In this document: one piece after another, positions 9,966-19,363 of the stretch
How the letters are laid out: each line of letters opens with the position of its first letter
How positions within the stretch are numbered: the stretch's first letter is position 1
Origin: Bacteroidales bacterium SW299
GTDB lineage: Bacteria; Bacteroidota; Bacteroidia; Bacteroidales; Bacteroidaceae
DNA length: 64,000 bases
Direction: 5' to 3'
Assembly: GCA_019550975.1 (NCBI GenBank)
Contig: SDWH01000002.1
Span: 62,001 to 126,000, forward strand
Position numbers and translations under genes: made by a program
The notes under the pieces: model-generated
What the model was told of the DNA's origin: nothing
The model's input: the letters and a program-made list of their open reading frames with translations, nothing else
Databases searched by the model: none

Positions 9966-10045
9966 AAACGGCATTGTGGTTTCTATAAACGACGTTGTGG
10001 TTTGTACGAACCGCATTGTGGTTTGTATAAACAACATTGTTGTTT
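9966..10045. repeat. Array A: four 17-nt dyads at 21-bp spacing between divergent heparinase-like gene and susC
   Basis: Four units at 9966-9982, 9987-10003, 10008-10024 and 10029-10045, each separated by 4 nt (ctat, gtac, gtat). Unit 4 is a perfect dyad around a central T, AAACAACATTGTTGTTT. Unit 3, GAACCGCATTGTGGTTT, keeps the symmetry by a C-G pair and two G-T pairs; units 1 and 2 have one mismatch each. The array lies 137 bp from the heparinase start and about 155 bp before the susC -7 box. The rest of the 430-bp gap is AT-rich and shows no gene. Confidence 0.85.
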
Positions 10046-10199
10046 ATAACTTCCTCCGTCGAATTTCGATTATTCTTCTTTTGCGGCAGGAGCATTTTTT
10101 GCGGATGTGGTCCTTTTTGCTTTTTGTGATTTTTTATTATGGATTAAGGTATTTGATGAATTTTTCCCGACTAAAATTGAATAGATTAAAAACTTTCTT

Positions 10200-10207
10200 T
10201 ATATTTG
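10200..10207 (+). promoter_or_regulatory. Candidate susC promoter (-7 box TATATTTG)
   Basis: TATATTTG matches the Bacteroidetes -7 element TAnnTTTG, and an ATTG tetramer about 20 bp upstream could serve as a weak -33 box. It is 52 bp before the susC ATG. Array A lies upstream of it. Confidence 0.5.
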
Positions 10208-10259
10208 CTCCCGATATAATTGAAACCGAATTATATGACCAACTAAAATTTAATGCTTA

Positions 10260-13200
10260 ATGAAAACGGAAAAACGAATGACAGTCCTTTATTCTAAAAG
10301 GATGTTGTTGGGAGCATCGCTCATTTTTGCTGCCACAAACGTGATGGGAGCCGTTGATTCTTCTCCTGTTTCCCATGTTGATGCTGTAGAGAGTATCCTT
10401 CAGCAGAAAGAAATCTCTGGTACCGTAGTGGATGGTTCGGGGGAACCTGTTATCGGTGCGAATGTTGTTGTCAAGGGCACGACGAACGGTACGATTACTG
10501 ATCTGGATGGAAAATTCACACTGAAAGTTCCTGCAGAGTGTGTTGTTGTGGTGTCTTATATTGGCTATAACAGCCAGGAAATCAGAGTTACATCATCGAC
10601 CACCCGGTTGTCTGTGTCGTTGAAGGAAGATTCAAAGACACTGGACGAAGTTGTAGTTGTCGGTTATGGTGTGCAGAAAAAGGTGAACCTTTCCGGTTCT
10701 GTTTCTTCCATTAATATGGACGAACTGACCGAGAGCCGCCCGATTACCAACGTTTCTCATGCCTTGGCAGGTATGGCCGCCGGTGTGAATGTGCAGTCGG
10801 CAAGCAACCAGCCCGGTAATGACGATGCAACCATCCAGGTGCGCGGGCAAGGAACTCTGAACGACTCTGCGCCTCTCGTCATCATCGACGGTGTGGAATC
10901 GAGCATCAGCTCTGTAAGCCCTCAGGATATTGAGGCGATGTCTGTGCTGAAAGATGCGGCTTCGGCTGCCATTTACGGTTCGCGTGCCGCAAACGGCGTC
11001 ATCCTGATTACCACCAAGCAGGGCAAGGCCGGAAGCATGAAGATTGACTACAACGGTTATGTTTCGTTCACTTCGCCTACCATCCCGAGCACGATGGATC
11101 CGGTGTCGAATTATGCGGACTATATGGAGCTGATCAATGAAGGATTGTTCCAGTCAGGGCAGGCTACTGTATTCAGTCAGGCAAAGATTGACGAATGGCG
11201 CAATGCCGGGGGAAGTGACCCGTTGAAATATCCTAATACGAACTGGCTGGACGATTCGTTCCAGAATTCTGTTGCTCACAATCATGTGCTTTCAATGAGC
11301 GGAGGAAGCGAGAAAATCCGTTTCTATTCTTCGTTCGGTTATCAGAACAATCCGGGCATCATGGAGAATACCGGCTTCGAAAAGTTCAGCGGCCGTGTGA
11401 ATGTTACAGCCGATATCAAGCCTTGGCTGACTCTCGGCGCTTATGTGAACGGATATGTATCTAATATGGATCCGGCCGCCAACTATGATAAGGATGATGC
11501 AACCACAGCGGTAAGCGAAGTGTTTACATATGCTTCAGCCACAACCCCGGGTATGGTATTCCGTTCGCCGGACGGCAGATATGGCAGTGTCAACAATACG
11601 GAAGATGCCTCACAGGCTCAGACCAATAATCCGTTGAGGCGTTTGAACGCTGTGGCCGGAAACATCCGCAAGACCAATATGCGTGCCCGTTTTCTCGGAA
11701 CCTTGAAGCCGGTAGAAGGCCTTTCCATTACGGCTTCCTATACATACGAGTTCCTGGATGAGTATCGCTCGCTCAAGCCTGTGTTCTTTGATCTTTGGAA
11801 CTTCTATTCCAATACGATTACGTCGCCGGCTGGAGGTGATACCTGGATTCGGAATTACAACGGAAAGACGGAACGTTTCTTCAGCGATGTGACCGCACGT
11901 TATGAAACGCGTTTCCTGAAAGACCGTCTGGGGTTGACCGCTTTGGTTGGTGCCAGCCAGGAGCGTTATCGCAACCATTATTTCAGTGCCTATAAGAAAG
12001 ATATGATCGACTTGAGTCTGAACACGATGGATGCGGCTATCGGCGATGCTACGGCATCGGGAACAAGCACGGAATGGGCGATGCGTTCGTTCTTTGGCCG
12101 TATCAATCTGGACTGGGAAAGCAAGTATCTTCTTGAGTTGAACCTCCGCGCGGATCAGTCTTCACGTTTCTTGTCGAACAATCGCACCGGTTATTTCCCT
12201 TCAGCGTCAGCCGCATGGCGTATTGATCAGGAGCCGTTTATGGCGAATGTTGTAGACAAAGGACTGAGCAATCTGAAGCTTCGTTTGTCTTACGGTGCGC
12301 TGGGTAACAATTCTGTAGGCAACTATGACGCCATCTCGACTTATGCGACTTCCAATTATACAGTCGGAAATACGTTGGCTTTGGGTATGGCTCAGATCGC
12401 TTTGGCAAATGCCGGCCTTACATGGGAAACTACTTACGTAACCAATGTGGGTGTTGACTTCGGCTTCTTTAACAATCGCTTGACCGGTACTTTCGATTAT
12501 TTCCATAAAAGGACAAAGGATATTCTGATTGATTTGCCGGCTCCTATCGTTCACGGAACAGCTTCAATCCCCAAGCAGAACAGTGCGACGGTTACAAACA
12601 AAGGTATCGAATTCACTTTGGGATGGCAGGATAAAGTGGGAGATTTCTCTTACGGAATAACCGGAAACTTTACATACGTGAAGAATATGGTTGATAAATA
12701 CAAAGGAAAAGACAAGGGAGGAATGACCATCAGCGGTGCCAATGTGATTTGGGAAGGACATCCCATTAACTCCCAGTATCTGCTGCAGGTAGACCGCATC
12801 ATTCAGACAGACGAAGATCTGGCTATAGTAAACGAGATGTTGGCTAAGAATCCGAACGCATTTGATGCCTTCGGCGTGCCTGAGAAGGGTGACTTTCTGT
12901 ATAAGGATGTGGACGACAACGGCATCATCGACTTGAACGACCGCGACATCGTGAGCGACGGCCCGAATCCCAAGTTCCAGTTCGGCTTGAATCTGAACGT
13001 TGCATGGAAAGGAATAGATTTCGCTGTCTTGTTCCAAGGTCAGGCCGGAGGAGAAGCTTATTGGCAGAACTACCTTGTAAATGCTTCTACTGTAAGATAT
13101 GGTTATCAGCTGAATAAAGAGGTTTGTGAAGGAAGATGGTACGAAGGACGTACAGACGCCACTTATCCCAGACTGCTGGATTATCAGGATAAGAGAAATA

Positions 13201-13442
13201 CACAGAACAGCGACTTCTATCTGGAAAACCTGTCGTTCCTTAAAATCCGTAATATCCAGTTGGGCTACACCTTGCCAAAGGCTTGGATGAACAAGCTGAC
13301 TCTTGACAGAATCCGTGTTTATGCAAGTATGGAGAATTTCTTTACGTTCACTTCATTCAGAGGATTTGATCCGGAGCTGGGAACGAGTCTGGCTTATCCT
13401 GCGATGAAGAATATGGTAATCGGCGTTAATGTTACATTTTAA
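10260..13442 (+). CDS. SusC/RagA family TonB-dependent outer membrane transporter
   Basis: Outer-membrane glycan importer of 1060 residues, normal for the family. After a signal peptide comes a CarboxypepD_reg-like domain (ISGTVVDGSGEPVIGANV... ending LKEDS), the TonB-box-like segment TLDEVVVVGYG, a plug domain (VSSINMDELTESRP to about ITTKQG, with the VRGQGTLN and DAASAAIYGSRAANGVI motifs), and a 22-strand barrel ending in the aromatic-rich C-terminus VIGVNVTF. It works with the SusD-like lipoprotein encoded immediately downstream to bind and import oligosaccharides. No HTCS or ECF sigma/anti-sigma pair is adjacent, so the regulator is not evident; the dyad array upstream is a candidate control site. 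Confidence 0.97.
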   Translation: MKTEKRMTVLYSKRMLLGASLIFAATNVMGAVDSSPVSHVDAVESILQQKEISGTVVDGSGEPVIGANVVVKGTTNGTITDLDGKFTLKVPAECVVVVSYIGYNSQEIRVTSSTTRLSVSLKEDSKTLDEVVVVGYGVQKKVNLSGSVSSINMDELTESRPITNVSHALAGMAAGVNVQSASNQPGNDDATIQVRGQGTLNDSAPLVIIDGVESSISSVSPQDIEAMSVLKDAASAAIYGSRAANGVILITTKQGKAGSMKIDYNGYVSFTSPTIPSTMDPVSNYADYMELINEGLFQSGQATVFSQAKIDEWRNAGGSDPLKYPNTNWLDDSFQNSVAHNHVLSMSGGSEKIRFYSSFGYQNNPGIMENTGFEKFSGRVNVTADIKPWLTLGAYVNGYVSNMDPAANYDKDDATTAVSEVFTYASATTPGMVFRSPDGRYGSVNNTEDASQAQTNNPLRRLNAVAGNIRKTNMRARFLGTLKPVEGLSITASYTYEFLDEYRSLKPVFFDLWNFYSNTITSPAGGDTWIRNYNGKTERFFSDVTARYETRFLKDRLGLTALVGASQERYRNHYFSAYKKDMIDLSLNTMDAAIGDATASGTSTEWAMRSFFGRINLDWESKYLLELNLRADQSSRFLSNNRTGYFPSASAAWRIDQEPFMANVVDKGLSNLKLRLSYGALGNNSVGNYDAISTYATSNYTVGNTLALGMAQIALANAGLTWETTYVTNVGVDFGFFNNRLTGTFDYFHKRTKDILIDLPAPIVHGTASIPKQNSATVTNKGIEFTLGWQDKVGDFSYGITGNFTYVKNMVDKYKGKDKGGMTISGANVIWEGHPINSQYLLQVDRIIQTDEDLAIVNEMLAKNPNAFDAFGVPEKGDFLYKDVDDNGIIDLNDRDIVSDGPNPKFQFGLNLNVAWKGIDFAVLFQGQAGGEAYWQNYLVNASTVRYGYQLNKEVCEGRWYEGRTDATYPRLLDYQDKRNTQNSDFYLENLSFLKIRNIQLGYTLPKAWMNKLTLDRIRVYASMENFFTFTSFRGFDPELGTSLAYPAMKNMVIGVNVTF

Positions 13443-13457
13443 TTGAAAAGAATGTTT

Positions 13458-15302
13458 ATGAAAGCATATAAATTATTTTTGAGTTTAGGTGCCTGTCTGT
13501 TTCTGACAACCGGGTGCTATGATTTGGACGTATATCCGGAGGATGAATTGTCGAGCGGTACTTTCTTTAAAACGGAAGATCATGCCAGACAGGCGATGAT
13601 GGGAGTTTATAGCCTGATGCAGAATGAAGCGGCTTTCGGTCGTCAGTATTCTTTTGACTGTCTGGGAGGAGTTGGTGCAGGACGTGATCCATATGGATTT
13701 GAAGCGATCGCACGGGGAACATACACTTCTTCTGAATCACTGGTCAGCGACAAGTTCAAGGCGTTTTATGAAGGCATCTCCCGTGCGAATATCGTATTGC
13801 AGAATGTGGACAATTGCGAGATGACTGACGAGCTGAAGACTCAATACAAGGCTGAGGCCAGATTCATGCGCGCGCTGTATTATTTCTATCTCTTGGATTT
13901 GTGGGGTGGCGTGCCTCTTTACGATGAAACTACGGTTGTTTCGGCTGATTTCATGAATATGCTGAAGCCGCGCTCCACCGAGGATGAGGTAAGGGAATTT
14001 ATCATCAAGGATTTGGATGCAGCTATCGCTTCTTTGCCGAAAGAATGGGAGAGTGCCGATAAAGGACGAGCTACTTGCGGAGCAGCCATGGCGCTGAAAG
14101 GCAAACTTTATCTCTATAACAAGCAGTATGGTGAAGCCCTTGAGTGCTTTAAGAAAATAGCCGGCGAACCTGGTGAAGTTGATGCCGAAAAATATGCAAC
14201 ATATGCATTGTATACCGTTCCGGGTGATGCAAAAGCAAGCTATGCGGACTTGTTCAAGCCGGCTGATGACGGAAAAGGCGCTGATGATTGCAGTGAAATG
14301 ATTTTTACGATCCAGAATTTGGGAGGAGTAGGGCAGGACTACGGAATGCCGATGGGTAAATACATGGGCTCTCGTTCTACTTATGGCTCATGTTGGCATA
14401 ATGTGATGGTATCTACCAATATGGCCGACTCATATGAAACCAAAGATGGACAGAATTATGACTATTCTACTTTCCAGTTTGACTGGAATGCTTTTACCGG
14501 TTCGGATTATACGGGAAATGCACAAATAAGGGAATCCATATTTTACTGTACGCTGAATAAGGCGGAGGTCGAGGCATATCCGACAGGTACAATTCAGGGA
14601 GTGCCTGCCTTAACCTCAGGGAAAAGCAGGCCATTCGAAGGTCCGTTGGTTGAGATGTATGAGGAAGAACGTGATCCCCGAATGAGCGTATCGCTTATTT
14701 GCCCTTATACTTATTACTTGGGTGCTGTAAACAATAAGCCGCAAGATATGTATTTTGCTATAACCAAAAGTGCTCCGGAACCGGCTGACGGATGGGTCAA
14801 AATGGAAGGCGGATGGTTATGCTATCTGTGGCGCAAGTTTGTGCCGGAAGGTGATATGAATGGCTTGCTTAACAACCGCGAAGATGTTCCGATTAACTTC
14901 CCGTTGATTCGTCTGGCTGATGTGTATCTGATGATGGCCGAATGCTATAACGAGCTGGATGATCTGGATAATGCAGCCAAATACGTGAATAAAGTGCGCG
15001 ACCGTGTAGGTATGCCTCTCATAAATGGTGGCGACGCATGGATGTCAGTCACAACAAAAGAAGAGATGTTCAAACGCATCAAGCACGAACGTGCCGTTGA
15101 ACTTGCAGCTGAAGGTCATAGCTTCAGCGATATGAGGCGCTGGGGGTTGCTTGAAGAAGTGGGAGGCCCGGTACAGAATATTATGCGTACTTCTTCTAAA
15201 TACGATCGTGTAGTCCGTGAACGTGACTATCTCTGGCCGATTCCCCAGACAGAAATGGATATCAATCCGAATCTGAAAGGGCATCAGAATCCTGGCTGGT
15301 AA
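13458..15302 (+). CDS. SusD/RagB family nutrient-binding outer membrane lipoprotein
   Basis: Surface lipoprotein of about 614 residues that caps the SusC barrel and binds the glycan. The lipobox is LTTGC at the end of a short signal peptide. TPR-like helices (NIVLQNVDNCEM, KAEARFMRALYYFYLLDLWGGVPL) and the C-terminal family motifs (RLADVYLMMAECYNEL, ERAVELAAEGHSFSDMRRWG, LWPIPQTEMDINPNLKGHQN) are clear. Three in-frame starts are possible (TTG 13443, ATG 13452, ATG 13458); I prefer 13458 since it gives the most typical lipoprotein leader. It begins within 20 bp of the susC stop and is co-transcribed with it. Confidence 0.96.
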   Translation: MKAYKLFLSLGACLFLTTGCYDLDVYPEDELSSGTFFKTEDHARQAMMGVYSLMQNEAAFGRQYSFDCLGGVGAGRDPYGFEAIARGTYTSSESLVSDKFKAFYEGISRANIVLQNVDNCEMTDELKTQYKAEARFMRALYYFYLLDLWGGVPLYDETTVVSADFMNMLKPRSTEDEVREFIIKDLDAAIASLPKEWESADKGRATCGAAMALKGKLYLYNKQYGEALECFKKIAGEPGEVDAEKYATYALYTVPGDAKASYADLFKPADDGKGADDCSEMIFTIQNLGGVGQDYGMPMGKYMGSRSTYGSCWHNVMVSTNMADSYETKDGQNYDYSTFQFDWNAFTGSDYTGNAQIRESIFYCTLNKAEVEAYPTGTIQGVPALTSGKSRPFEGPLVEMYEEERDPRMSVSLICPYTYYLGAVNNKPQDMYFAITKSAPEPADGWVKMEGGWLCYLWRKFVPEGDMNGLLNNREDVPINFPLIRLADVYLMMAECYNELDDLDNAAKYVNKVRDRVGMPLINGGDAWMSVTTKEEMFKRIKHERAVELAAEGHSFSDMRRWGLLEEVGGPVQNIMRTSSKYDRVVRERDYLWPIPQTEMDINPNLKGHQNPGW

Positions 15303-15643
15303 ATCAAGTTGTGGCAATTGGCGAATTGCATAGATATTAAGTTTGAAGAACGGGGCAGGTCGTCTTTGACGATTCTGTCCCGTTCGATTTTTATTTTTTA
15401 CGTTGTGTCGGGTGAAGTTGGGAGTAGTAACGTGATGATTGTCAATTTTATCCGGATAGTTGCATATTTCATTCTGATAGTCGCCTGTTTCTGCTGCTTA
15501 GTTAGGAGTCGGGATATTCGTGCTTTTCTTTTTTCGCTTGAAACGTTAATTTTGCTTTTGATAGTTAAGGGCACTTCTTTTGTCGGAAAGAACATTTCCT
15601 GTGTCCTCCAGTGTTAACGGCGATTTGGGAAGTGGCGCTGTAA
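15303..15643 (+). other. Intergenic region: susCD terminator and candidate promoter for the next lipoprotein gene
   Basis: This 341-bp gap starts with a terminator (15349-15386) and then has AT-rich sequence with a TAATTTTG -7 box at 15547-15554 in front of the lipoprotein gene. A frame of 102 codons spans 15309-15617 and encodes a hydrophobic peptide, but it runs through the terminator stem and has no recognisable features, so I do not call it a gene. Confidence 0.5.
15349..15400 (+). terminator. Rho-independent terminator after susD
   Basis: Arms starting GAACGGG (15349) and ending CCCGTTC (15386) form a long stem with few mismatches around a TTT loop, followed by a T-rich run to 15400. 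Confidence 0.85.
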
Positions 15644-16708
15644 ATGAATGTAATTATGAAAAACATGGAAAAACTGCGGATGTGTGTATTGGGGCTGTGT
15701 TCTTTCTTCTTGTTTTCGTGTGGAAGCGACGATGACCCCGGAATCAGTGGATTGCAGAATGATTATTTGGATGTTGCAGGCGGGGAGTTTGTTGCAGGCG
15801 AATTGCCTGTTGGGGAGAATGATTTGATGCTTCAGTCGGCTACTTTTGACGGTTCGGCTCTTCCGGGAGGAAGCTCGTTTCTGGTACTTCAGTCTACTGA
15901 AGAATTGAGTGAAGTGAATCTGACCGTTCAGGGACAGACTGGCTATATCAGGGTTCCTTTGAGCAATCCTGAAATAGTCAGCGCAAAAGTGCGTTCTGCA
16001 TCTTTGTATGAATATCAGGTGCTTGTAATGATCAGCCAGCATCTTGACGGTGACTTTACCATTGAATTCACTACGGTAAACAAGAATGGTGAGGTTTCTT
16101 CGAAAGTGACCAGAAATGTCAGCTATGTGGAAGCTGGTACTGGTTCGCTTCAGGTGAATCTGCGTTTCAGCAATGCAAAGGACGTGGATCTTTATGTAGT
16201 GGAACCGAACGGGAATGTGATTTATTATGGTATGCCTTTCCCGTATTATTCAGAAAATTATCAGGCATATATGGGCTGGGAATATGCTGATACGGACGAA
16301 GAGCCTGAGTGGGATCCGATAGGCCTGGATGTGGACTCTAATGCCGGATGTAACATTGACAATATAAACAGTGAGAATATTTTCTTTGACGAGGCCTGTC
16401 TGCAGAAAGGCACGTATGAAGTATGGGTGAATATGTATTCGAACTGTGATCCGAGCACTCCTACCGGTTATGCTGTGTTGGCGAATTACAAGGGAAGCAT
16501 GATCAGCAACAGTTTGGGAGAAAATCCCGTAACCGGAGAATTTCCTGTAAATGAGCCGGACAATCCCATTGATGAAGAACTGACCGGAGCCAGAAAAGTG
16601 ATGGAGTTCACTATAAATGAAGGACGTGATCCGGGACGTTCCCGTATTTCTGAAGGCCTGCCTGTTATGTGGGAGAAAGGGGTGCTCAACAGGCTTATGA
16701 AGCATTGA
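15644..16708 (+). CDS. Putative lipoprotein with DUF2135/YfaP-like domain
   Basis: Protein of about 354 residues (350 from ATG 15656). A short leader ends in the lipobox LFSC. The N-terminal half (about 20-165) looks like beta-sandwich with no clear family. The C-terminal half contains the pattern VNLRFSNAKDVDLYVVEPNG ... LDVDSNAGCNIDNINSENIFF ... GTYEVWVNMY, which matches the layout of DUF2135/YfaP domains (possible calcium-type Asp loops), seen in secreted bacterial proteins of unknown role. It follows susCD but has its own terminator-separated promoter, so it may be a surface glycan-binding partner or an unrelated protein. Its stop overlaps the end of dnaG by 14 bp tail to tail. Confidence 0.65.
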   Translation: MNVIMKNMEKLRMCVLGLCSFFLFSCGSDDDPGISGLQNDYLDVAGGEFVAGELPVGENDLMLQSATFDGSALPGGSSFLVLQSTEELSEVNLTVQGQTGYIRVPLSNPEIVSAKVRSASLYEYQVLVMISQHLDGDFTIEFTTVNKNGEVSSKVTRNVSYVEAGTGSLQVNLRFSNAKDVDLYVVEPNGNVIYYGMPFPYYSENYQAYMGWEYADTDEEPEWDPIGLDVDSNAGCNIDNINSENIFFDEACLQKGTYEVWVNMYSNCDPSTPTGYAVLANYKGSMISNSLGENPVTGEFPVNEPDNPIDEELTGARKVMEFTINEGRDPGRSRISEGLPVMWEKGVLNRLMKH

Positions 16709-18785
16709 CCACCCGGTCGCCGGCTTTTCTTGCCAAGGCGATTTGGGTTTGCTGTATGTCCTTGAAGTGCATCATGACGCGGGTGTATTGTTGCGGGTCG
16801 TTGACAATCTCCGGTTTTGTCAGAGCTTGAAGCGTGTGTTTCATCTCTTCTTCTACAATTGACAGCTTGAAGTCTATAACCAGACGGGGAATGAGTTCGT
16901 AGAGCCGTTCCTCGTCTGTGACTATTTTCTGGCCTTTTGAATGGTATTTGCTCAGCTGGTAGCGTTCGCTGATCAGGTCTGCTGCAAGTTTGCTGATAGC
17001 CTGGTTCGGATGGCTTACAAAGTGCCGTTCGGCAACGAAGCTGTCATTGTGCAGACGTTCTTCCGCTTCTTTGAGGATCTCCCGGTGCAGTGCATCGTGG
17101 AACTGGAGATCGTCTTCCTTCAGACTTTGTGCAATGTATTCGATGACAGTCAGCGGCGTTTCATCGCCGTTCTCGTTTTCTACATAGCACATCACTCTTT
17201 CTCCATAGCGGATAAGCATCCGCACCAAGTCTTCTTCTTTTTCATAAAAGACTTTCCGTTCGTTTCCTTCGGCAGGAATGAACGACGTATAGTTGTCAGC
17301 CGGAATCTCGTCGTTTGCCGGGATGCCGTTTCCGTCGGACAAAGCCGGCTGGCCTGTTGATTCTTGCGCTTCTTGTGCAGGTTTCGCCCCTTCCTGTACG
17401 GCTGGAGCAGGCGAGGAGGAATTCCGCTGTTCGCGCAGTTTCTTGCGTTCCGTTTCCTTTTGTTTGCTCTCTTTAGCCTGTTCGATCAGTTTGGCGGTGG
17501 CCTCCACCAGTATCTTTTCATTCATTTCAAGCAGTTGGGCACACTCGCGGATATAAACCGAGCGCACGATTGCATCTGGAATGACGGAAATGCTTTTCAC
17601 GATGCTTGAGATGAGCGCAGCTTTCTTTATCGGGTCTTTGCCGGTTTCTGCGAGCAGCAGGTTGGTCTTGAAATGGATAAAGTCCACTTCATGCCCGTTG
17701 ATATAGGCCTGATATTCTGTCGCATTATGCTTGCGTGCGAAACTGTCCGGATCATCTCCGTCAGGGAGCAGGCAGACTTTTACATTCATACCCTCTTCAA
17801 GCAGCATGTCGATGCCTCGTATGCTGGCCTTGATTCCGGCCCCGTCGCCGTCGTAAAGCACGGTGATGTTGTTCGTAAAGCGATGGATCAGCCGGATCTG
17901 GTCGGATGTCAGGGCAGTGCCCGAAGAGGCGACAACATTTTCTATTCCGCTTTGGTGCATGGAAATCACGTCTGTATACCCTTCTACAAGAAAGCAGCGG
18001 TCCTGGCGCACGATGGCTTGTTTGGCGAAATAGATTCCGTACAGTTCCTTGCTTTTATGATAGATTTCCGACTCGGGCGAGTTGACGTATTTCATCTGTA
18101 CGTTTTTCGTGGCAGCGTTCAGCACGCGTCCGCCGAAGGCCACGACTTTTCCCGAAAGCGTATGGACCGGAAATATGACACGCCCCCAAAAACGGTCGTT
18201 CAGCGATCCGTCTTCTTTTCGGTAGCAAAGTCCGGTCTTGACCAGAAACTCTTCTTTATATCCTTGCTTCAGGGCAGCCTGCACGAATGCTTTGTGGGAG
18301 TCGGTGCTGTATCCGAGCTGGAATTTTTTGATGATGTCATCCCTGAATCCTCTTCCGCGGAAGTATGTCATTCCGATGCGCTGGCCTTCGATGCTATTGT
18401 GCAGAATGTTCTGGAAATAGTCGTTTGCGAACTGATTCACAACAAAAAGGCTTTCACGAAGATCGTGCGCCTGTTTTTCTTCTTCTGTCAGTTCACGTTC
18501 CTTGATTTCGATGTTGTATTTTTTTGCCAGCCATTTGAGTGCTTCATAATAAGACAGTTGCTCATGTTCCATAATGAAATGAACCACATTCCCTCCTTTT
18601 CCGCAGCTGAAACATTTGCATACGCCTTTGCTTGGAGAAACGCTGAACGAAGGTGTCTTTTCGTTATGGAAAGGACAGAGTCCGATGTAGTTCACTCCCC
18701 GTTTGCGGAGTGTGACAAACTCTGATACGACATCAACGATCTGAGCGGCATCAAGAATACGGTCTATGGTGGCTTGGTCTATCAT
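16695..18785 (-). CDS. dnaG: DNA primase
   Basis: Synthesises RNA primers at the replication fork. The 696-residue protein has the CHC2 zinc finger (CPFHNEKTPSFSVSPSKGVC ... CFSCGKGG), the primase catalytic core, a TOPRIM domain (FLVEGYTDVISMHQSG and LYDGDGAGIKA carry the acidic metal ligands), a low-complexity Glu/Pro/Ala-rich linker near residues 440-500, and a helical C-terminal region expected to bind the DnaB helicase. A minus-strand TAACTTTG box at 18806-18813 is a likely -7 element. Its 3' end overlaps the convergent lipoprotein gene. Confidence 0.97.
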   Translation of the reverse strand: MIDQATIDRILDAAQIVDVVSEFVTLRKRGVNYIGLCPFHNEKTPSFSVSPSKGVCKCFSCGKGGNVVHFIMEHEQLSYYEALKWLAKKYNIEIKERELTEEEKQAHDLRESLFVVNQFANDYFQNILHNSIEGQRIGMTYFRGRGFRDDIIKKFQLGYSTDSHKAFVQAALKQGYKEEFLVKTGLCYRKEDGSLNDRFWGRVIFPVHTLSGKVVAFGGRVLNAATKNVQMKYVNSPESEIYHKSKELYGIYFAKQAIVRQDRCFLVEGYTDVISMHQSGIENVVASSGTALTSDQIRLIHRFTNNITVLYDGDGAGIKASIRGIDMLLEEGMNVKVCLLPDGDDPDSFARKHNATEYQAYINGHEVDFIHFKTNLLLAETGKDPIKKAALISSIVKSISVIPDAIVRSVYIRECAQLLEMNEKILVEATAKLIEQAKESKQKETERKKLREQRNSSSPAPAVQEGAKPAQEAQESTGQPALSDGNGIPANDEIPADNYTSFIPAEGNERKVFYEKEEDLVRMLIRYGERVMCYVENENGDETPLTVIEYIAQSLKEDDLQFHDALHREILKEAEERLHNDSFVAERHFVSHPNQAISKLAADLISERYQLSKYHSKGQKIVTDEERLYELIPRLVIDFKLSIVEEEMKHTLQALTKPEIVNDPQQYTRVMMHFKDIQQTQIALARKAGDRVVNAS

Positions 18786-18840
18786 GTGCTATGAAATTCG
18801 GCATGCAAAGTTAGGAAATATCACTGGAAAAATCGAATAA

Positions 18841-19008
18841 ATCCGGCAGATTAGCGAACTGTCACAGGTAAAAGGACGTTCTGAGCTGCTCGGTCCCGGA
18901 GATTTGAGGCTGCATGTGTATGCCGTCGGCGATATGTCAAGGGATACACGCTATATCATCGAGGGTCAAAATACGCTGGTTCCAGTTGTCCGGCCTGTTG
19001 AAAAGTGA
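18841..19008 (+). pseudogene. Possible gene remnant (open 55-codon frame without start)
   Basis: Between the divergent dnaG and porin genes an open frame runs from just after a TAA (18838) to TGA at 19006-19008. Its product (RSELLGPGDLRLHVYAVGDM ... NTLVPVVRPVEK) has a composition and codon use like real protein, but there is no usable start until an internal ATG. It may be the C-terminal remnant of a lost gene. I do not recognise the family, and it could be chance. Confidence 0.3.
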
Positions 19009-19030
19009 AACTTTTCCGTGAAAAATCTGT

Positions 19031-19110
19031 ATCTCCAGCCTAAAGATGTAAATCTCCAGCCTGGAGATATGTATCTTTAATCTGAAGATGCATGTCTTTA
19101 TCCTGAAGAC
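19031..19110. repeat. Array B: four 17-nt dyads at 21-bp spacing between divergent dnaG and porin genes
   Basis: Units at 19031-19047, 19052-19068, 19073-19089 and 19094-19110 with 4-nt spacers. Unit 2 is a perfect dyad, ATCTCCAGCCTGGAGAT. Unit 4, GTCTTTATCCTGAAGAC, has changed both outer bases (A-T to G-C), which keeps the symmetry. Same sequence family as arrays C and D. The rest of the gap, apart from the possible remnant and an AT-rich promoter region (TAATTTTG at 19252-19259), is featureless. Confidence 0.88.
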
Positions 19111-19363
19111 AGACTTTTCTGCGGGGTGCTTCAGTTTTGTGTCTGCATGCAGGCTTGTCAGGAATCAGGGTATAGGCTGCCTGCTTTTATTTTTCTTCTG
19201 TGTGTATATTGTTTGTTATCAGTTGTTTATATGCTTTATTTCTGTTTATTTTAATTTTGTCTTTGTCTAAATTATGCGGATTGCAAAAAAGAATATAAAT
19301 TTGCAGCGCGATTTTGATAAATCGGTATTATGTTCTTATTATTATTTACGTATATTATTTGAG

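Noticed and set aside
15309-15617. 102-codon hydrophobic frame after susD
   Set aside because: It runs through the susD terminator and a promoter, and no family or start signal is visible.
17673-18725. 350-codon frame antisense to dnaG
   Set aside because: DnaG is complete with all motifs; the antisense product is Cys/His/Phe-rich without domains.
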